The notes under the pieces were generated by a model. The model saw only the letters and a list, made by a program, of their open reading frames with translations. It searched no databases and was not told the origin of the DNA. The position numbers and the translations under genes were made by a program. DNA of 64,000 nt from Burkholderia singularis (lineage in GTDB: Bacteria > Pseudomonadota > Gammaproteobacteria > Burkholderiales > Burkholderiaceae), in assembly GCF_900176645.1 (NCBI RefSeq), contig NZ_FXAN01000036.1:46448-110447 (forward strand), in the 5' to 3' direction. This document shows, piece after piece, positions 1 through 10,460 of this stretch; within the stretch, counting starts at the first letter, position 1, and each line of letters starts with the position of its first letter.

Positions 1-407
1 TCGAGCCATGGATCGATCGCCGCGAAGCGTGCCCGGTTTTCGTCGCGAAAGCCTGGCGGCATATGCAGGATCACCATCGCGAAGTCCGTTCCCGCCCACG
101 AACGCTCGTAGTAGCCCTGATAACCGGAAATGCGCCCCATCAATGCGTCGGCCCGCGCCCAATTGTCCAGCAGGTTCAACGCGCACGGCCAATCACCTTC
201 GCCGGCCGCCGTGTTGAGCCGAGAAACGAAGTCGCGCATCGGCTTGACCGCCTGCGCGTAGCCCGAAGCATCGTCGTAGTAGCCAGGAGGATCGATGGTT
301 TGCAAGGGCGCCGGTATGTCGCATGCGACGGCCGAGGGTGCGCTCACGAGAACCACGATCGCGGCGAGCACAGAAGCGAACATCATACGAACTAGCTTCG
401 GGAGCAT
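1..407 (-). CDS. Alginate-lyase-like polysaccharide lyase, N-terminal part (cut by window edge)
   Basis: Reading the minus strand from ATG 405-407 gives an open frame that runs off the left edge (135 codons visible). Residues 1-30 form a signal peptide: basic start MLPKLVR, a hydrophobic stretch, and a cleavage region around AVAC. The mature start, with CDIPAPLQTIDPPGYY, KPMRDFVSRLN, CALNLLDNWARADAL and YQGYYERSW, matches the N-terminal pattern of periplasmic alginate lyases (PF05426 type), which cleave mannuronate-rich polysaccharide by beta-elimination. A good ribosome site (GAGG, 7 nt before the ATG) supports the start, with in-frame Met codons at 386 and 383 as alternatives. The catalytic half is outside the window, so substrate and activity cannot be judged. 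The preceding minus-strand frame ends only 7 nt upstream. Confidence 0.6.
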   Translation of the reverse strand, partial: MLPKLVRMMFASVLAAIVVLVSAPSAVACDIPAPLQTIDPPGYYDDASGYAQAVKPMRDFVSRLNTAAGEGDWPCALNLLDNWARADALMGRISGYQGYYERSWAGTDFAMVILHMPPGFRDENRARFAAIDPWL

Positions 408-414
408 TCGGACC

Positions 415-738
415 TCAACGCAAAAGGCTGACGGTAAAAGAATAGCCGGCCACTTCACGATCTGCCTCTTTAGGATCGCTCACGCCATTTATCTCGATCC
501 GAATGTTCTGCATGATTTCGACTGAACGAGGAGCGTTCTCCCCATCGGTCGACGGCACCGGAAGAGCAGGCGTCTGCTAATACATTGCTCTCGTGTTCTG
601 CAGCGCCTGCAGCATCTCGGCTGCCAGGATCGATGCGCGATTTTGTCCTGATCGATCGTAGTACGTGATCGTGCCATCGGAAATTCTCCCAGACTCGGTC
701 TTCATCCCCTTCGGCACGGCAAGGCGAGCGGCCGACAT
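415..738 (-). pseudogene. Small ORF of 107 sense codons interrupted by an in-frame amber codon
   Basis: From ATG 736-738 the minus strand codes for 53 residues (MSAARLAVPKGMKTESG start, SDGTITYYDRSGQNRAS middle). It meets TAG at 577-579 and then stays open in the same frame for another 53 codons to TGA 415-417, including MQNIRIEINGV and EVAGYSFTVSLLR. Both halves read like protein: mixed composition and no low-complexity shadow signature. The end overlaps the ribosome site of the alginate-lyase-like gene, so the two may be cotranscribed. I do not recognise a family; the style is reminiscent of short phage proteins, which is only an impression. It could be one gene broken by a nonsense mutation or two tiny genes. 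Another in-frame TAG lies further upstream. Confidence 0.3.
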
Positions 739-1023
739 CTCTACCGCAAATGGAAAGCGAACCGGACGAAAGGGGCAATAGACCTGCTGCGTTGGTGCAA
801 AACTCTAGAGCGACGGGCTTTCCGTGCCGAGCGCGGTCGACCGATGCGGTTGCCATCCTGCCATCCCTACCCCCTCTCTACCCACCAAGTTACCCACCAA
901 TTAGGGTGAAATTCTGCGAGAGAGAGCGGGAAGCTGCAAGTGCCCTGTTACCCCCCGAACCGCCTACAGAAAGGGGTTGAGAGGAGTAAGCGAGAGCAAA
1001 CGGGAACCGCCGAGAGCCTTGAG
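739..1023. other. Non-coding stretch beside selC with a tandem 12-bp repeat
   Basis: No convincing gene is seen. At 879-902 the unit TACCCACCAAGT is followed immediately by TACCCACCAATT, a tandem near-identical 12-mer. Composition is less GC-rich than the neighbouring sel genes. Ends of tRNA genes, selC in particular, are common integration sites, so this may be a scar, but no second copy of the tRNA-Sec 3' end is visible between 400 and 1023. Confidence 0.3.
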
Positions 1024-1119
1024 TGGCGGAAGGCAGCAGGAGTCGAACCTACCTGGCGCGGGCTGACCGCACCAACTGAGTTTGAAGCTCAGCCGCACCA
1101 CCGGATACGCATGCCTTCC
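1024..1119 (-). tRNA. selC: tRNA-Sec (anticodon UCA)
   Basis: The minus strand folds as a bacterial selenocysteine tRNA. The acceptor is an 8-bp stem, GGAAGGCA pairing with TGCCTTCC, with discriminator G and an encoded CCA at 1024-1026. The anticodon loop TTCAAAC gives anticodon TCA, and a long variable arm precedes the T arm with GGTTCGACTCC. The 96-nt length fits tRNA-Sec. It lies 31 nt beyond the selB stop, on the same strand, as the last element of the formate dehydrogenase/selenocysteine operon. It decodes the UGA inside fdoG in this same unit. Confidence 0.95.
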
Positions 1120-1150
1120 TGAGAAACGGGAAACAGCAGATACCGTCCTA

Positions 1151-3070
1151 TTACGAGCCGAGCAAGCGGCTGTCGCCGCGAAGCCAGTGACGATCGCGGT
1201 GAAAGCGAGTATACCCAACGCGGTCGAAGAATTCGAGAATTTGAATCGCGCGCTTGCGGCCGAGCCCCGTCGCGTCCCGGAACGTCGCCGCATCGAGTGC
1301 GCCGCGCTGCTTGTGTGACAGTTGCTCGATCAGTCGCGCGAGCATGACGATCACGTCGCGATGGTAGAACAGATCGCGTACCACCTGATGCACATCGCCA
1401 CGGCGTGCAAGCTTGCGCATCAACATACGCACCGTATCCTCGGCAACGCCCGTCGCCGACGCGAGATCGCGAACCCACGGTGGATCATAGCGTCCGTCGG
1501 CAACCAGCGGCAGCAGACGCGCCGCCAGCGCGTGCTCGCCCGCATCGAAGCTCACCGCATGCGACGGTAGATGCAGCCACGGCCCGCTGCGGACAATCAT
1601 ACGGTCGTCGATCAACGCATCGGTCAACGCGCGCCAGAGCGCGTCGTCCGCCAACGGCGCAGCAATCCGGCGCAGCCGCGCCACATCCGGCCCCTGCTCG
1701 TCGGGTGAGTGTCGATGAAATGCATCGAGCGCATCGAGCACGCGCGCGCGCAGCCCATCCCAGTGGCGACGCGCAATGATGCGCGCGTCATCCGCCTGTC
1801 TGCCCGTTGCAGCAATATGCACGGCGTCGGCCGGCAGCGTCAGCGCATGCGCCGGCAGGCCGGTCAGATGGGTGAGCGTCTCGCACATGATGCCAAACGT
1901 CGCTTCGTCGAGCAGCGCATCGAGCCGGCCTTCGTCGAGCCATGCAACGAGCGCATCGAGCCACGCCCGCCGCGCGTACGTGCGCCGCTTGCGCGCGGGC
2001 CCGAACGGATCGAGCACGCGGCCGCCGCCGACGGTCTGCGTCGCTTGCGCGTTGCGCACGATGAAGCGATCGCCCGGCATTGCGAATATCGGCTCTGCGA
2101 AATTCAATTGCGCACGCGCGCATTGACCGGGCCCAAGCGTCTCGCCTTCGAGCAGCGCGACGTGCGCAACCCGATGCAATGTGCCGAGATGCACGTGCAG
2201 CGGTGTCCAGTGCGCGACCGATAAACCTGCGTCCGGTGTAAGCGTCAGCTCGATGTCGATGCGCGGCGACAGTGTCGCGAGCCGCGCATCGACGATCATG
2301 TCGCCGCGCGCGAGCGCCGCCTTGTCGATGCCGGCAAGATTCAGCGCGCACCGCTCGCCTGCACGGCCGACATCGGTCGCGCGATTCTGTGCATGGATGC
2401 TGCGCACGCGAGCGGATTCGCCGGTACGCGCAACAACCAACGTATCCCCGGTGCTCACGCGTCCGGCAAACGCGGTGCCCGTCACGACGGTGCCCTGACC
2501 CACCAGCGTAAACACGCGGTCGACCGCCAGACGGAACAGGCCGTCGTCACGCCGCGCGTGCCATCCAAGCGCGGTCGCGCGCAAATGCGCATTCAGCGCG
2601 GCAACACCGGCTGCGCCCGGATCAGTCGCGCGAGTTTCGAAGATCGGCGCGGCCGCGAATGGCGTGGGTGCAAGCCATGCACGAATCTCATCGCGTACTT
2701 GCGCAATGCGCGCCACATCGACGCGATCGCCTTTCGTCAACGCGATCGCGCCTTGCGTGACGCCGAGCAATTGCAGGATTGCCAGGTGCTCGCGCGTCTG
2801 CGGCATCACGCCGTCGTCAGCAGCGATCACGAGCAGTGCGAAATCGATTCCGCATGCCCCCGCCGCCATCGTATGCACAAGCTTCTCGTGGCCAGGCACA
2901 TCGATAAAGCCGAGCACATCACCGTTCGCCAACGGCGTATACGCGTAGCCGAGTTCGATCGAAATGCCACGCGCCTTTTCCTCCTTCAATCGATCGGTGT
3001 CGACGCCGGTCAGCGCGCGCACAAGCGTCGTTTTGCCGTGATCGATGTGTCCTGCGGTGCCGACAATCAT
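1151..3070 (-). CDS. selB: Selenocysteine-specific translation elongation factor SelB
   Basis: The 639-residue protein carries GTP-bound Sec-tRNA to the ribosome at UGA codons marked by a SECIS hairpin. The N-terminal GTPase domain shows the P loop in GHIDHGKT (residues 7-14), DVPGHEK (57-63) and a TKGD base-recognition motif near 112. EF-Tu-like domains II/III follow, then a winged-helix SECIS-binding C-terminus with [17 protein letters not shown] and [16 protein letters not shown]. The open frame extends upstream, but ATG 3068-3070 ([12 protein letters not shown]) matches the conserved family start and overlaps the selA stop as ATGA, so I chose it. Length is normal for SelB. Confidence 0.95.
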   Translation of the reverse strand: MIVGTAGHIDHGKTTLVRALTGVDTDRLKEEKARGISIELGYAYTPLANGDVLGFIDVPGHEKLVHTMAAGACGIDFALLVIAADDGVMPQTREHLAILQLLGVTQGAIALTKGDRVDVARIAQVRDEIRAWLAPTPFAAAPIFETRATDPGAAGVAALNAHLRATALGWHARRDDGLFRLAVDRVFTLVGQGTVVTGTAFAGRVSTGDTLVVARTGESARVRSIHAQNRATDVGRAGERCALNLAGIDKAALARGDMIVDARLATLSPRIDIELTLTPDAGLSVAHWTPLHVHLGTLHRVAHVALLEGETLGPGQCARAQLNFAEPIFAMPGDRFIVRNAQATQTVGGGRVLDPFGPARKRRTYARRAWLDALVAWLDEGRLDALLDEATFGIMCETLTHLTGLPAHALTLPADAVHIAATGRQADDARIIARRHWDGLRARVLDALDAFHRHSPDEQGPDVARLRRIAAPLADDALWRALTDALIDDRMIVRSGPWLHLPSHAVSFDAGEHALAARLLPLVADGRYDPPWVRDLASATGVAEDTVRMLMRKLARRGDVHQVVRDLFYHRDVIVMLARLIEQLSHKQRGALDAATFRDATGLGRKRAIQILEFFDRVGYTRFHRDRHWLRGDSRLLGS

Positions 3071-4506
3071 CCGCGCGCACCTTGCGCCAGTTCGCACTGC
3101 GCGACGAAAGCGGCCTCGTCGCCCGTTTCGAGGCAACGCAAATCGAGCCGCAATGCGTTGTCGGCAATGCGGCCGAGCACGGGGCGCGGCCAGGCGCGCA
3201 ACTGCCGCTCGAGCTGCATCAGAGCCCGGCCACCTCGCTTACCGCCGCTCACGCGAACCACCAGCCCGCAACTCGGCAATCGATCGACGGGCAGCGCTCC
3301 GCTGCCGATCTGGCTGAACATCGGCTCGACGCCGACATCGAACGCTTCACCCAGCGCGCGTTGCAACGCCGGACGCATACGCTCGGCAGCGGCCTCGATA
3401 TCTGCTTGCGGGCGCATCAAGAGACGCAGCGTCGTCAGCCGCTCGTGCAGGAATTCAGGTGTCCGATATAGATGCAATACGGGCTCGAGTGCGGCGAGCG
3501 TCAGCTTGCTGACGCGCAGCGCACGCTTCAACGGATGTTTTTTGATTTTCGCGATCAAGTCGCGCCGGCCGACGATCAACCCGGCTTGCGGGCCGCCCAG
3601 CAGCTTGTCGCCGCTGAACGTGACGAGATCGGCGCCTGCGTCGATGGTCTCGCGCACCGTCACCTCCTTCGGCAAGCCCCAACGCGACAAATCGACGAGC
3701 GTGCCGCTGCCCAGATCGACGACAACGGGCAACCCGTGTTCGCGTGCAAGCGGCACGAGTTCGGAAAGCGCCACTTCCTTCGTGAAGCCGCTGATCGCAT
3801 AATTGCTGCAATGCACCTTCATCAGCAGCGCGGTGCGCGCGCCGATCGCCGCTTCGTAATCCTGCAGATGCGTGCGGTTCGTCGTGCCGACTTCACGCAA
3901 CTTGGCCCCGGCGCGGCTCATGATGTCGGGAATTCGGAACGAACCGCCGATTTCGACAAGCTCGCCGCGCGACACGATCACTTCCTTCGCCGGCGCAAGC
4001 GCGCACAGCGTCAACAACACCGCGGCCGCATTGTTGTTGACGACCGTGGCCGCTTGGGCGCCCGTCAGCTCGCAAACGAGATCGTCGATCAGATCGTCGC
4101 GATCACCGCGGCGGCCTGTCGCCAGATCGAATTCGAGGTTCATCGGCTGCGTGAGTGCGCGTATGACGGCCTGCACCGCAGCGTCTGGCAACAGCGCGCG
4201 CCCCAGATTCGTATGCAGTACGGTGCCGGTCAGATTGAATACCGGGCGCAGCCTGCTTGCCGCATCCGCCTCAAGCCGCGCACGCACGTCGGCGGCGATA
4301 CGCGTGCCGTCGAGCGGCACGGCGGCGGCCGGGTCGCGCCGCGCAGCGTCGCGCCACGCGTCGAGCGATGCGCGCACCGTCTCCAGCACGCGCGTGCGCC
4401 CATATTCGCCGACCAGCGCCTTGAGCGGCTCCGACGACATCACCCGCTCGACCGACGGCACCCGTGCGAACAACCTGCTCGTGTCGGTCACGCTCGACCC
4501 GCTCAC
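3067..4506 (-). CDS. selA: L-seryl-tRNA(Sec) selenium transferase SelA
   Basis: SelA is a PLP enzyme converting Ser-tRNA(Sec) to Sec-tRNA(Sec) with selenophosphate. The 479-residue protein shows the family landmarks [18 protein letters not shown] (88-105), the [11 protein letters not shown] region (155-165), [12 protein letters not shown] and the PLP lysine in [14 protein letters not shown] (K301). The start is GTG (4504-4506), which overlaps the fdhE stop as GTGA; the end overlaps selB as ATGA. fdhE-selA-selB are therefore translationally coupled. No selD (selenophosphate synthetase) is in the window, so that step must be encoded elsewhere. Confidence 0.95.
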   Translation of the reverse strand: MSGSSVTDTSRLFARVPSVERVMSSEPLKALVGEYGRTRVLETVRASLDAWRDAARRDPAAAVPLDGTRIAADVRARLEADAASRLRPVFNLTGTVLHTNLGRALLPDAAVQAVIRALTQPMNLEFDLATGRRGDRDDLIDDLVCELTGAQAATVVNNNAAAVLLTLCALAPAKEVIVSRGELVEIGGSFRIPDIMSRAGAKLREVGTTNRTHLQDYEAAIGARTALLMKVHCSNYAISGFTKEVALSELVPLAREHGLPVVVDLGSGTLVDLSRWGLPKEVTVRETIDAGADLVTFSGDKLLGGPQAGLIVGRRDLIAKIKKHPLKRALRVSKLTLAALEPVLHLYRTPEFLHERLTTLRLLMRPQADIEAAAERMRPALQRALGEAFDVGVEPMFSQIGSGALPVDRLPSCGLVVRVSGGKRGGRALMQLERQLRAWPRPVLGRIADNALRLDLRCLETGDEAAFVAQCELAQGARG

Positions 4507-5474
4507 GGCCGGCCATCTCCTCCCGCGTCAGCGGACAACTCCGGCCATAACAACGGATTCGACGATGCGCGGCGATAGCCCGCTTCGCCCATCAGCAAAT
4601 CGAGCGCGAGGCTCGCGAGATCGTCTGCGAGCGGCTCGATATCATGATCCTTGTCTTGATAGCCGATTTTCCGATACGTGCGGCATTCGTCGCACGCTTC
4701 GGCTTTCAACTCGCCGCTGCTGCCTTCGATGCCGTAATATGCGATCCCCTTGGTCGACTCGCAATGCGAACATTTGGTGCGAACCATGTGCCATTCGGTC
4801 GCGCATAGGCTGCACTGAAGAAAGCGATAGCCCTGATACTGGCCGCCGACGCGTACCAGACCCGCGACTGGCGGCATCCCGCAGACCGGGCACAGGCCGT
4901 GCTGCTCGACATATGGAACGTCGGCCGGCGACAGGCGGCTCGCGAGCGAAGTCCATACGACTTGCAGCGCGGCCATCAGAAACGGCGCCGATGCCGGTTC
5001 GATCTCGGCGAAGCGTTGCGCGAGCAGCGCGTCGGCCTGCTTGTCGAGTTCGGCGGCCGGGCGCAGCCGTAACTCGTCGATCAGCTTCGCGAGCGGCGGA
5101 TTCACGAGGCCCGCGCCTTCTACGCGATCGAGCAAGCGCTGCAGCATGTCGCGCCAGCCCGGATCGCGTCCGCCGGCCAATGCGCTGCCGAGCGCAGGCG
5201 CGAGTGGCATGGCATGATGCTGCGCCTGCTCGATTGCCGCCCGCTCGGGCGCGTTTGCTTCGAAACCTTGCAACAGATCATGCTGCGCATCGGCAACGGC
5301 TGCCATCAGCCGCAGATACCCGCCGATCGGACTCGGGCCGGCCAGCTTGCGCAAGCGTGCGGCGCGCGCGGCGAATACGGTTTCGCGCTCGGGAATTCGC
5401 ACGCGCGGAATGGCCGAATGATCGAGCGCTGCAATTTCGTTCGGCTCGAGAATACGTTGAGTTGCGTCAGTCAC
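4503..5474 (-). CDS. fdhE: Formate dehydrogenase accessory protein FdhE
   Basis: FdhE is a cytoplasmic maturation factor for respiratory formate dehydrogenase. The 323-residue protein carries four CxxC pairs at C195/C198 (CPVCGMPP), C221/C224 (CSLCATEW), C235/C238 (CSHCESTKG) and C261/C264 (CDECRTYRK), the rubredoxin-like metal-binding pattern of the family. The open frame runs much further upstream, but that part has no FdhE similarity. A GTG at 5472-5474 (reading as [18 protein letters not shown]) gives normal family length, so I chose it. It sits 80 nt downstream of the fdoI stop and overlaps selA. Confidence 0.9.
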   Translation of the reverse strand: MTDATQRILEPNEIAALDHSAIPRVRIPERETVFAARAARLRKLAGPSPIGGYLRLMAAVADAQHDLLQGFEANAPERAAIEQAQHHAMPLAPALGSALAGGRDPGWRDMLQRLLDRVEGAGLVNPPLAKLIDELRLRPAAELDKQADALLAQRFAEIEPASAPFLMAALQVVWTSLASRLSPADVPYVEQHGLCPVCGMPPVAGLVRVGGQYQGYRFLQCSLCATEWHMVRTKCSHCESTKGIAYYGIEGSSGELKAEACDECRTYRKIGYQDKDHDIEPLADDLASLALDLLMGEAGYRRASSNPLLWPELSADAGGDGRP

Positions 5475-5554
5475 AACAAAAGAGTGCCTTGAAAAAACAA
5501 GCGCCGAATCGCCGGCGCCCTTGTTCTGTCCACGAGTAGCGGTATGCCGCGGTG

Positions 5555-6181
5555 TTATTTGATACTCTCGCGGAACCACTTCGGATGATGCTTTTTCGCC
5601 CAACCGACCGTGACCGTGCCGCGCACCATCGCCCCGATCGAGCCCTTCACCCACAATGCCGCATAAACATGCACGACGATTCCGATAATCAGCACGAATG
5701 CCGCCGCCGCATGAATGACGGCCGCTGTCCGAATCACGTCGATCGGAAAGTAGAGCGAAAAATATCGCCGCCAGATCACGAGCCCGGATACGAGCAACAG
5801 CAGCAGACATATCACCAACGTGAAGAATAGCAGCTTCTGCCCTGCGTTATAACGGCCGACGGGCGGCAGTTCGTCATCGCGGTTCGCGAGCACGTCGCGC
5901 ATTTGCTTGAGCCAGCGCCGGTCGTCCGCGTCGAGCAGATTATGGTGCCAGTAGCGTGCGACCATCACCGCGAACGACGCGAACATCACGACGCCGACAA
6001 ACGGATGCAGAATCCGCGTCCATTGGCCGCCACCGAACAGCGAGGTCAGCCAGAACATCGACGGATGAAAGAGCGCGAGCCCCGATAACGCGAGCAGTAC
6101 GAACGAAATCGCGGTGAGCCAGTGATTCGTGCGCTCGTTGGCCGTATACCGGACGATCAGGATCGGGTCGTCATGCTTCAT
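5555..6181 (-). CDS. fdoI: Formate dehydrogenase cytochrome b556 (gamma) subunit
   Basis: A 208-residue membrane subunit that anchors the formate dehydrogenase and passes electrons to quinone. Four hydrophobic helices are visible, with haem-ligand-type histidines in NHW, LHPFVG, IHAAAAF and VHVYAA, as in FdnI/FdoI. The start ATG 6179-6181 ([21 protein letters not shown]) overlaps the fdoH stop as ATGA; the longer upstream open frame is only the shadow of fdoH. I cannot separate FdnI from FdoI type by sequence, so the symbol follows the usual proteobacterial naming. Confidence 0.92.
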   Translation of the reverse strand: MKHDDPILIVRYTANERTNHWLTAISFVLLALSGLALFHPSMFWLTSLFGGGQWTRILHPFVGVVMFASFAVMVARYWHHNLLDADDRRWLKQMRDVLANRDDELPPVGRYNAGQKLLFFTLVICLLLLLVSGLVIWRRYFSLYFPIDVIRTAAVIHAAAAFVLIIGIVVHVYAALWVKGSIGAMVRGTVTVGWAKKHHPKWFRESIK

Positions 6182-7092
6182 TTCGCGTCCTCCTTGATGC
6201 GTCGCGCCTCGTCGCGAGCCGCGGCCTCTTCGTCCGGCGTCACTTCGTTCGGGCCGACGCGCGTGTAATGGAAGAAACCGGCGAGCGCGGTAAGCGCGAT
6301 ACCCGCCACCGCAAGCGGCTTCGCGAGCCCTTTCCACAGCTTCACCATCGGGCTGATCGACGGATTATCCGGCAGCCCGTGATATAGCGACGGCCGGTCG
6401 GCATGGTGCAGCACATACATGACGTGCGTGCCGCCGACGCCTTGCGGATCGTAGAGCCCCGCATGCTCGAAGCCACGCTCTTTCAGGTCGGCCACGCGCT
6501 CGGCCGCATGCTGCTTCATATCTTCTTTCGTGCCGAATACGATCGCACCGGTCGGGCAGGTCTTCACGCACGCCGGCTCCTGGCCAACCGCGACGCGGTC
6601 CGAACAGAGCGTGCATTTGTATGCGCGATGGTCCTTCTTCGAAATCCGCGGAATGTTGAACGGGCAGCCGGTCACGCAATAGCCGCAGCCGATGCAGTTC
6701 TCCTCGTGGAAATCGACGATGCCGTTGTTGTACTGGACGATCGCGCCCGGCGACGGGCATGCCTTCAGGCAGCCCGGATCCTCGCAATGCATGCAGCCGT
6801 CCTTGCGAATCAGCCATTCGAGGTCGCCCGCGGGATTCTCGTATTCAGCAAAGCGCATCACCGTCCACGAGTGTTCGCTGAGATCGGCCGGATTGTCATA
6901 GACGCCGACGTTCGTGCCGACTTCGTCGCGCAGATCGTTCCATTCCATGCAAGCCGTCTGACAAGCCTTGCAGCCGATGCACTTGGATACGTCGATCAGC
7001 TTCGCGACACTGCCCGTCACCAGCTCGCGCACGGTGGCCGGCGGTGTCGTGGTCGCGGAAACGCGCTTGATGTCGAGCGATTGCAATGCCAT
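6178..7092 (-). CDS. fdoH: Formate dehydrogenase iron-sulfur (beta) subunit
   Basis: A 304-residue electron-transfer subunit with four [4Fe-4S] cysteine clusters in the order [38 protein letters not shown] and CTLCSDRV with [11 protein letters not shown]-terminal transmembrane anchor ([17 protein letters not shown]) holds it to the periplasmic face of the membrane. It begins 10 nt after the fdoG stop and overlaps fdoI by ATGA. Length and cluster order match FdnH/FdoH. Confidence 0.95.
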   Translation of the reverse strand: MALQSLDIKRVSATTTPPATVRELVTGSVAKLIDVSKCIGCKACQTACMEWNDLRDEVGTNVGVYDNPADLSEHSWTVMRFAEYENPAGDLEWLIRKDGCMHCEDPGCLKACPSPGAIVQYNNGIVDFHEENCIGCGYCVTGCPFNIPRISKKDHRAYKCTLCSDRVAVGQEPACVKTCPTGAIVFGTKEDMKQHAAERVADLKERGFEHAGLYDPQGVGGTHVMYVLHHADRPSLYHGLPDNPSISPMVKLWKGLAKPLAVAGIALTALAGFFHYTRVGPNEVTPDEEAAARDEARRIKEDAK

Positions 7093-7102
7093 CTCTTCCC
7101 CC

Positions 7103-10100
7103 TTACGCCTTTTCCACTTTCACCAGGAACGACTTGAATTCCGGTGTCTGCGAATTGCCGTCCCCCACCGACGGCGTCAGCGTGTTCGCGAGATAGCCGG
7201 GCTTCGTCAGCCCCTTGAAACCCCAATGCAGAGGAATGCCGACCGTTTGCACCCGCTTGCCGTCGACCGTGAGCGTCCTGATCCGCTTCGTGACGAGCGC
7301 GACCGCAACAATGTAGCCTCGGTTCGACGATACCTTCACACGATCGCCATGCACGACGCCGACCTCCTTCGCCAACTCCTCGCCGATCTCGACGAATTGC
7401 TCGGGCTGGATAATCGAGTTCAGCCGCGCATGCTTCGTCCAATAGTGGAAGTGCTCGGTAAGCCGGTAGGTGGTCGCGACGTGCGGGAACTTGTCGGGCT
7501 TGCCGAACGCCGCGCGATCGCCCGGAAACACGCGGGCAGCCGGATTGTTCAGCGCACGCGGGTTGCCCGGATGTAGCGGATTTGCGGCAAGCGGCGTCTC
7601 GAACGGTTCGTAATGCTCAGGAAACGGCCCTTCGTTCATGCCATCGCGCGCGAAGAAGCGTGCAACGCCTTCCGGGTTCATGATGAACGGCCCCATCCCG
7701 TTTTCCGGCGGCTCGTCGGCCTTGTAGTCGGGCACGTCCGCGCCCGTCCACGCGTTGCCGTTCCAGCCGATCAGCTTGCGGGTCGGATCGAATGGCTTGC
7801 CGTTTGCGTCGCACGACGCACGGTTGTACAGAATGCGCCGGTTCGCAGGCCAAGCCCATGCCCAGCCGAGCGTCTGACCGATGCCGGTCGGATCCGAATT
7901 GTCGCGGCGTGCCATCTGATTGCCCGCTTGCGTCCACGAACCGCAGAAAATCCAGCAGCCGCTCGACGTGCTGCCATCGTCCTTTAACTGCGCGAAGCCC
8001 GAAAGCTGTTCGCCCTTCTTCACGAGCGTCTTCGCCGGGTCCTTCGGATCGGGCAGATCCGCAAGCGCCCGGCCGTTGAACTCCATCGCGAGTTCCTCGG
8101 GCGTCGGGCTTTCCGGGTCTGCATACGGCCACGACAGATTGACGATCGGATCGGGGAATTTTCCCCCTTTCTTACGGTACAGCTCGCGCACCCGTATAAA
8201 CAGGCCCGCCATGATCTCGAGATCGCTGCGCGCTTGGCCCGGCGGCTCGGCACCCTTCCAGTGCCATTGCAGCACACGGCCGGAGTTCACGAGCGAGCCG
8301 CGCTCCTCGGCAAAACACGTCGTCGGCAGCCGGAACACCTCTGTCTGGATCTTCGATGCGTCAACGTCGTTGTAGTCGCCGTGGTTTTTCCAGAACTCGG
8401 ACGTCTCGGTCGCAAGCGGGTCCATGATCACGAGCCATTTCAGCTTCGCGAGCGCAGCCGCGGTTTTCGCCTTCGACGGCGCCGCCGCCAGCGGATTGAA
8501 GCCTTGCGCGATGTAGCCGTTCATCTTGCCCTGATGCATCAGCTCGAGCGTTTGCAGCAGGTCATACGGCTTGTCGAGCTTCGGCAGATAGTCGTAGCCC
8601 CAGTTGTTGCCGGCGTTCGCCGCGTCGCCCCACCACGCCTTCATGAAGCTCACGAAGAACGCGCGATAGTTCTTCCAGTAGCTCAGCTGATTCGGCCGAA
8701 GCGGCTGCGGCGCGCGCTTCTTGATATACGCTTCGTAGTCCTGCTCGGCCTGCGACGGCAGCGTCATGTAGCCCGGCAGCAGGTTCGACATCAGGCCGAG
8801 ATCGGTCAGCCCCTGGATGTTCGAGTGGCCGCGCAGCGCATTCATCCCGCCGCCCGCGATCCCGATGTTGCCGAGCAGCAGTTGCACCATCGCGCCCGTG
8901 CGGATCATCTGTGCGCCGACGGAGTGATGCGTCCAGCCAAGCGCATACAGGATCGTACCGGCACGGCCCGGCACGGCGGTAGTCGCCAGCATTTCGCACA
9001 CTTTCAGGAACTTGTCCTTCGGTGTGCCGCAAATCTTCTCGACCATCTCCGGCGTGTAGCGCGCGTAATGCTGCTTCAACAGGTTGTATACGCAGCGCGG
9101 ATGCGCAAGCGTGTCGTCGGTCTTCACGAAGCCGTCGTCGCCGCGTTCGTAGTCCCACGTCGATTTGTCCGGATACGCATGCTTGTCCACGTCATAGCCG
9201 GAATAGATGCCGTCGTCGAACGCGAAATCCTCGCGGACGATGAACGGAAAATCCGTGTAGCGCTTCACGTACTCGTGCTGAACCTTGTCGTTCGTCAGCA
9301 GGTAATTGATCACCCCGCCAAGAAACGCGATGTCCGTGCCGGTACGGATCGGCGCGTAGAAATCCGCCACCGAGGCGGTGCGCGTAAAGCGCGGGTCGAC
9401 GACGATGAGGCGCGCGCGGCGATGCGCCTTCGCCTCGGTCACCCACTTGAAACCGCAAGGATGCGCTTCGGCAGCATTGCCGCCCATCACGAGAATCACA
9501 TCGGCGTTCTTGATGTCGACCCAATGGTTCGTCATCGCGCCACGGCCAAACGTCGGGGCAAGACCTGCCACCGTCGGGCCATGTCAGACACGAGCCTGGT
9601 TGTCGAACGCGAGCATTCCCATGCTGCGCACGGTCTTGTGCGTCAGATAGCCGACTTCGTTGCTGCCCGCCGAGGCAGCGAGCATGCCGGTAGTCAGCCA
9701 GCGGTTGACCTTCTTGCCGTCGTCGGTCGTCTCGATGAAGTTCGCGTCGCGGTCGGCTTTCATCAGCTTCGCAATCCTATCGAGCGCGTCGCTCCATGCG
9801 ATCGGCTCCCACTTGTCGGAGCCGGGCGCGCGATATTCGGGCTGCGTGAGGCGGTTCGGGCTGTGAATGAAGTCGATCAGGCTCGCGCCCTTCGGACATA
9901 GCGTGCCGCGGTTGACCGGGTGATCGGGATCGCCTTCGATGTGGATGATGCTCGGCTGCGCGTTTTTCGCGCCGTCACCGAGGCTGTACATCAGAATCCC
10001 GCAGCCGACCGAGCAGTAAGGGCAGGTGTTGCGGGTTTCGACAGTGCGCGCCAGCTTGTATTGGCGGACCTCGGCAAGCGCGTCGGCCGGCGAGAAGCCC

Positions 10101-10174
10101 ATCAGGGCCAGACTCGAACCGGCTAGCGTCGTCGCGGACAGCTTCAGGAACTGACGCCGGGACAATTGAAGCAT
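7103..10174 (-). CDS. fdoG: Formate dehydrogenase major (alpha) subunit, selenocysteine-containing
   Basis: The 1,023-residue Mo/W-bis-MGD catalytic subunit oxidises formate in the periplasm. It is read through an in-frame TGA at 9584-9586 that encodes Sec197, in the context QARV-U-HGPTVAG. The N-terminus carries a Tat signal, [15 protein letters not shown], followed by the [4Fe-4S] ligands in CPYCSVGC (51-58) and C93. After the Sec come the usual molybdopterin-binding blocks, for example [18 protein letters not shown] and the [11 protein letters not shown] region. A SECIS-like hairpin follows the UGA. ATG 10172-10174 gives the Tat leader; the open frame upstream lacks similarity. A conventional gene caller would split this into two ORFs (7103-9571 and 9584-10174). 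It is the first gene of the fdo-fdhE-sel unit. Confidence 0.95.
9550..9586 (-). promoter_or_regulatory. SECIS element of fdoG
   Basis: Directly after the UGA on the minus strand, GGCA pairs with TGCC around the loop GGTCT, extended below by imperfect CGAC/GTCG-type pairing. The apical GGUCU loop is the same as that recognised by SelB in the E. coli fdhF SECIS, and the distance from the UGA is comparable. This explains how the stop codon is recoded. Confidence 0.8.
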
Positions 10175-10460
10175 GGTGGTCTCGGGTGGTGGTATCGGGG
10201 GACGAACTGGCTTGCTGCGGTGCGCGGCGAGCGCGTTGCAACGGCGCGCTGCCAGACGAGGCAACGCGCCTGCACCGGTTGCGTCGCGCCCGTCCCTTCG
10301 TTTATATGACAACGCCAGCCGCTCGGAAAGCGGATATGCCTCTATGCCGGGCAAATCGCTTCTTACGCGGTCGTAAGCGTAACAGAAGTCAGGTGAATAT
10401 GATGTTGCAGTGCGATTGCCGAAATGCAATAAGCAATCGCCCGCATGGGCGCCCGCACGT
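10175..10460. other. Intergenic region upstream of fdoG
   Basis: This is the leader and promoter region of the formate dehydrogenase operon, followed by the stop of the next minus-strand gene. I could not identify a convincing FNR-type palindrome or a small gene by eye. Confidence 0.4.

Noticed and set aside
470..856. 128-codon minus-strand frame next to selC
   Set aside because: Composition is Arg/Ser/Cys-rich shadow-like, and the overlapping frame (415-738) reads more like protein.
4642..6088. Many plus- and minus-strand frames inside fdhE/fdoI
   Set aside because: They are GC-rich antisense or offset shadows of well-identified genes with no ribosome sites of their own.
9571..9586. fdoG as two genes or a pseudogene split by a stop codon
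   Set aside because: The stop is TGA at the conserved Sec position, is followed by a SECIS hairpin, and selA, selB and selC are adjacent.
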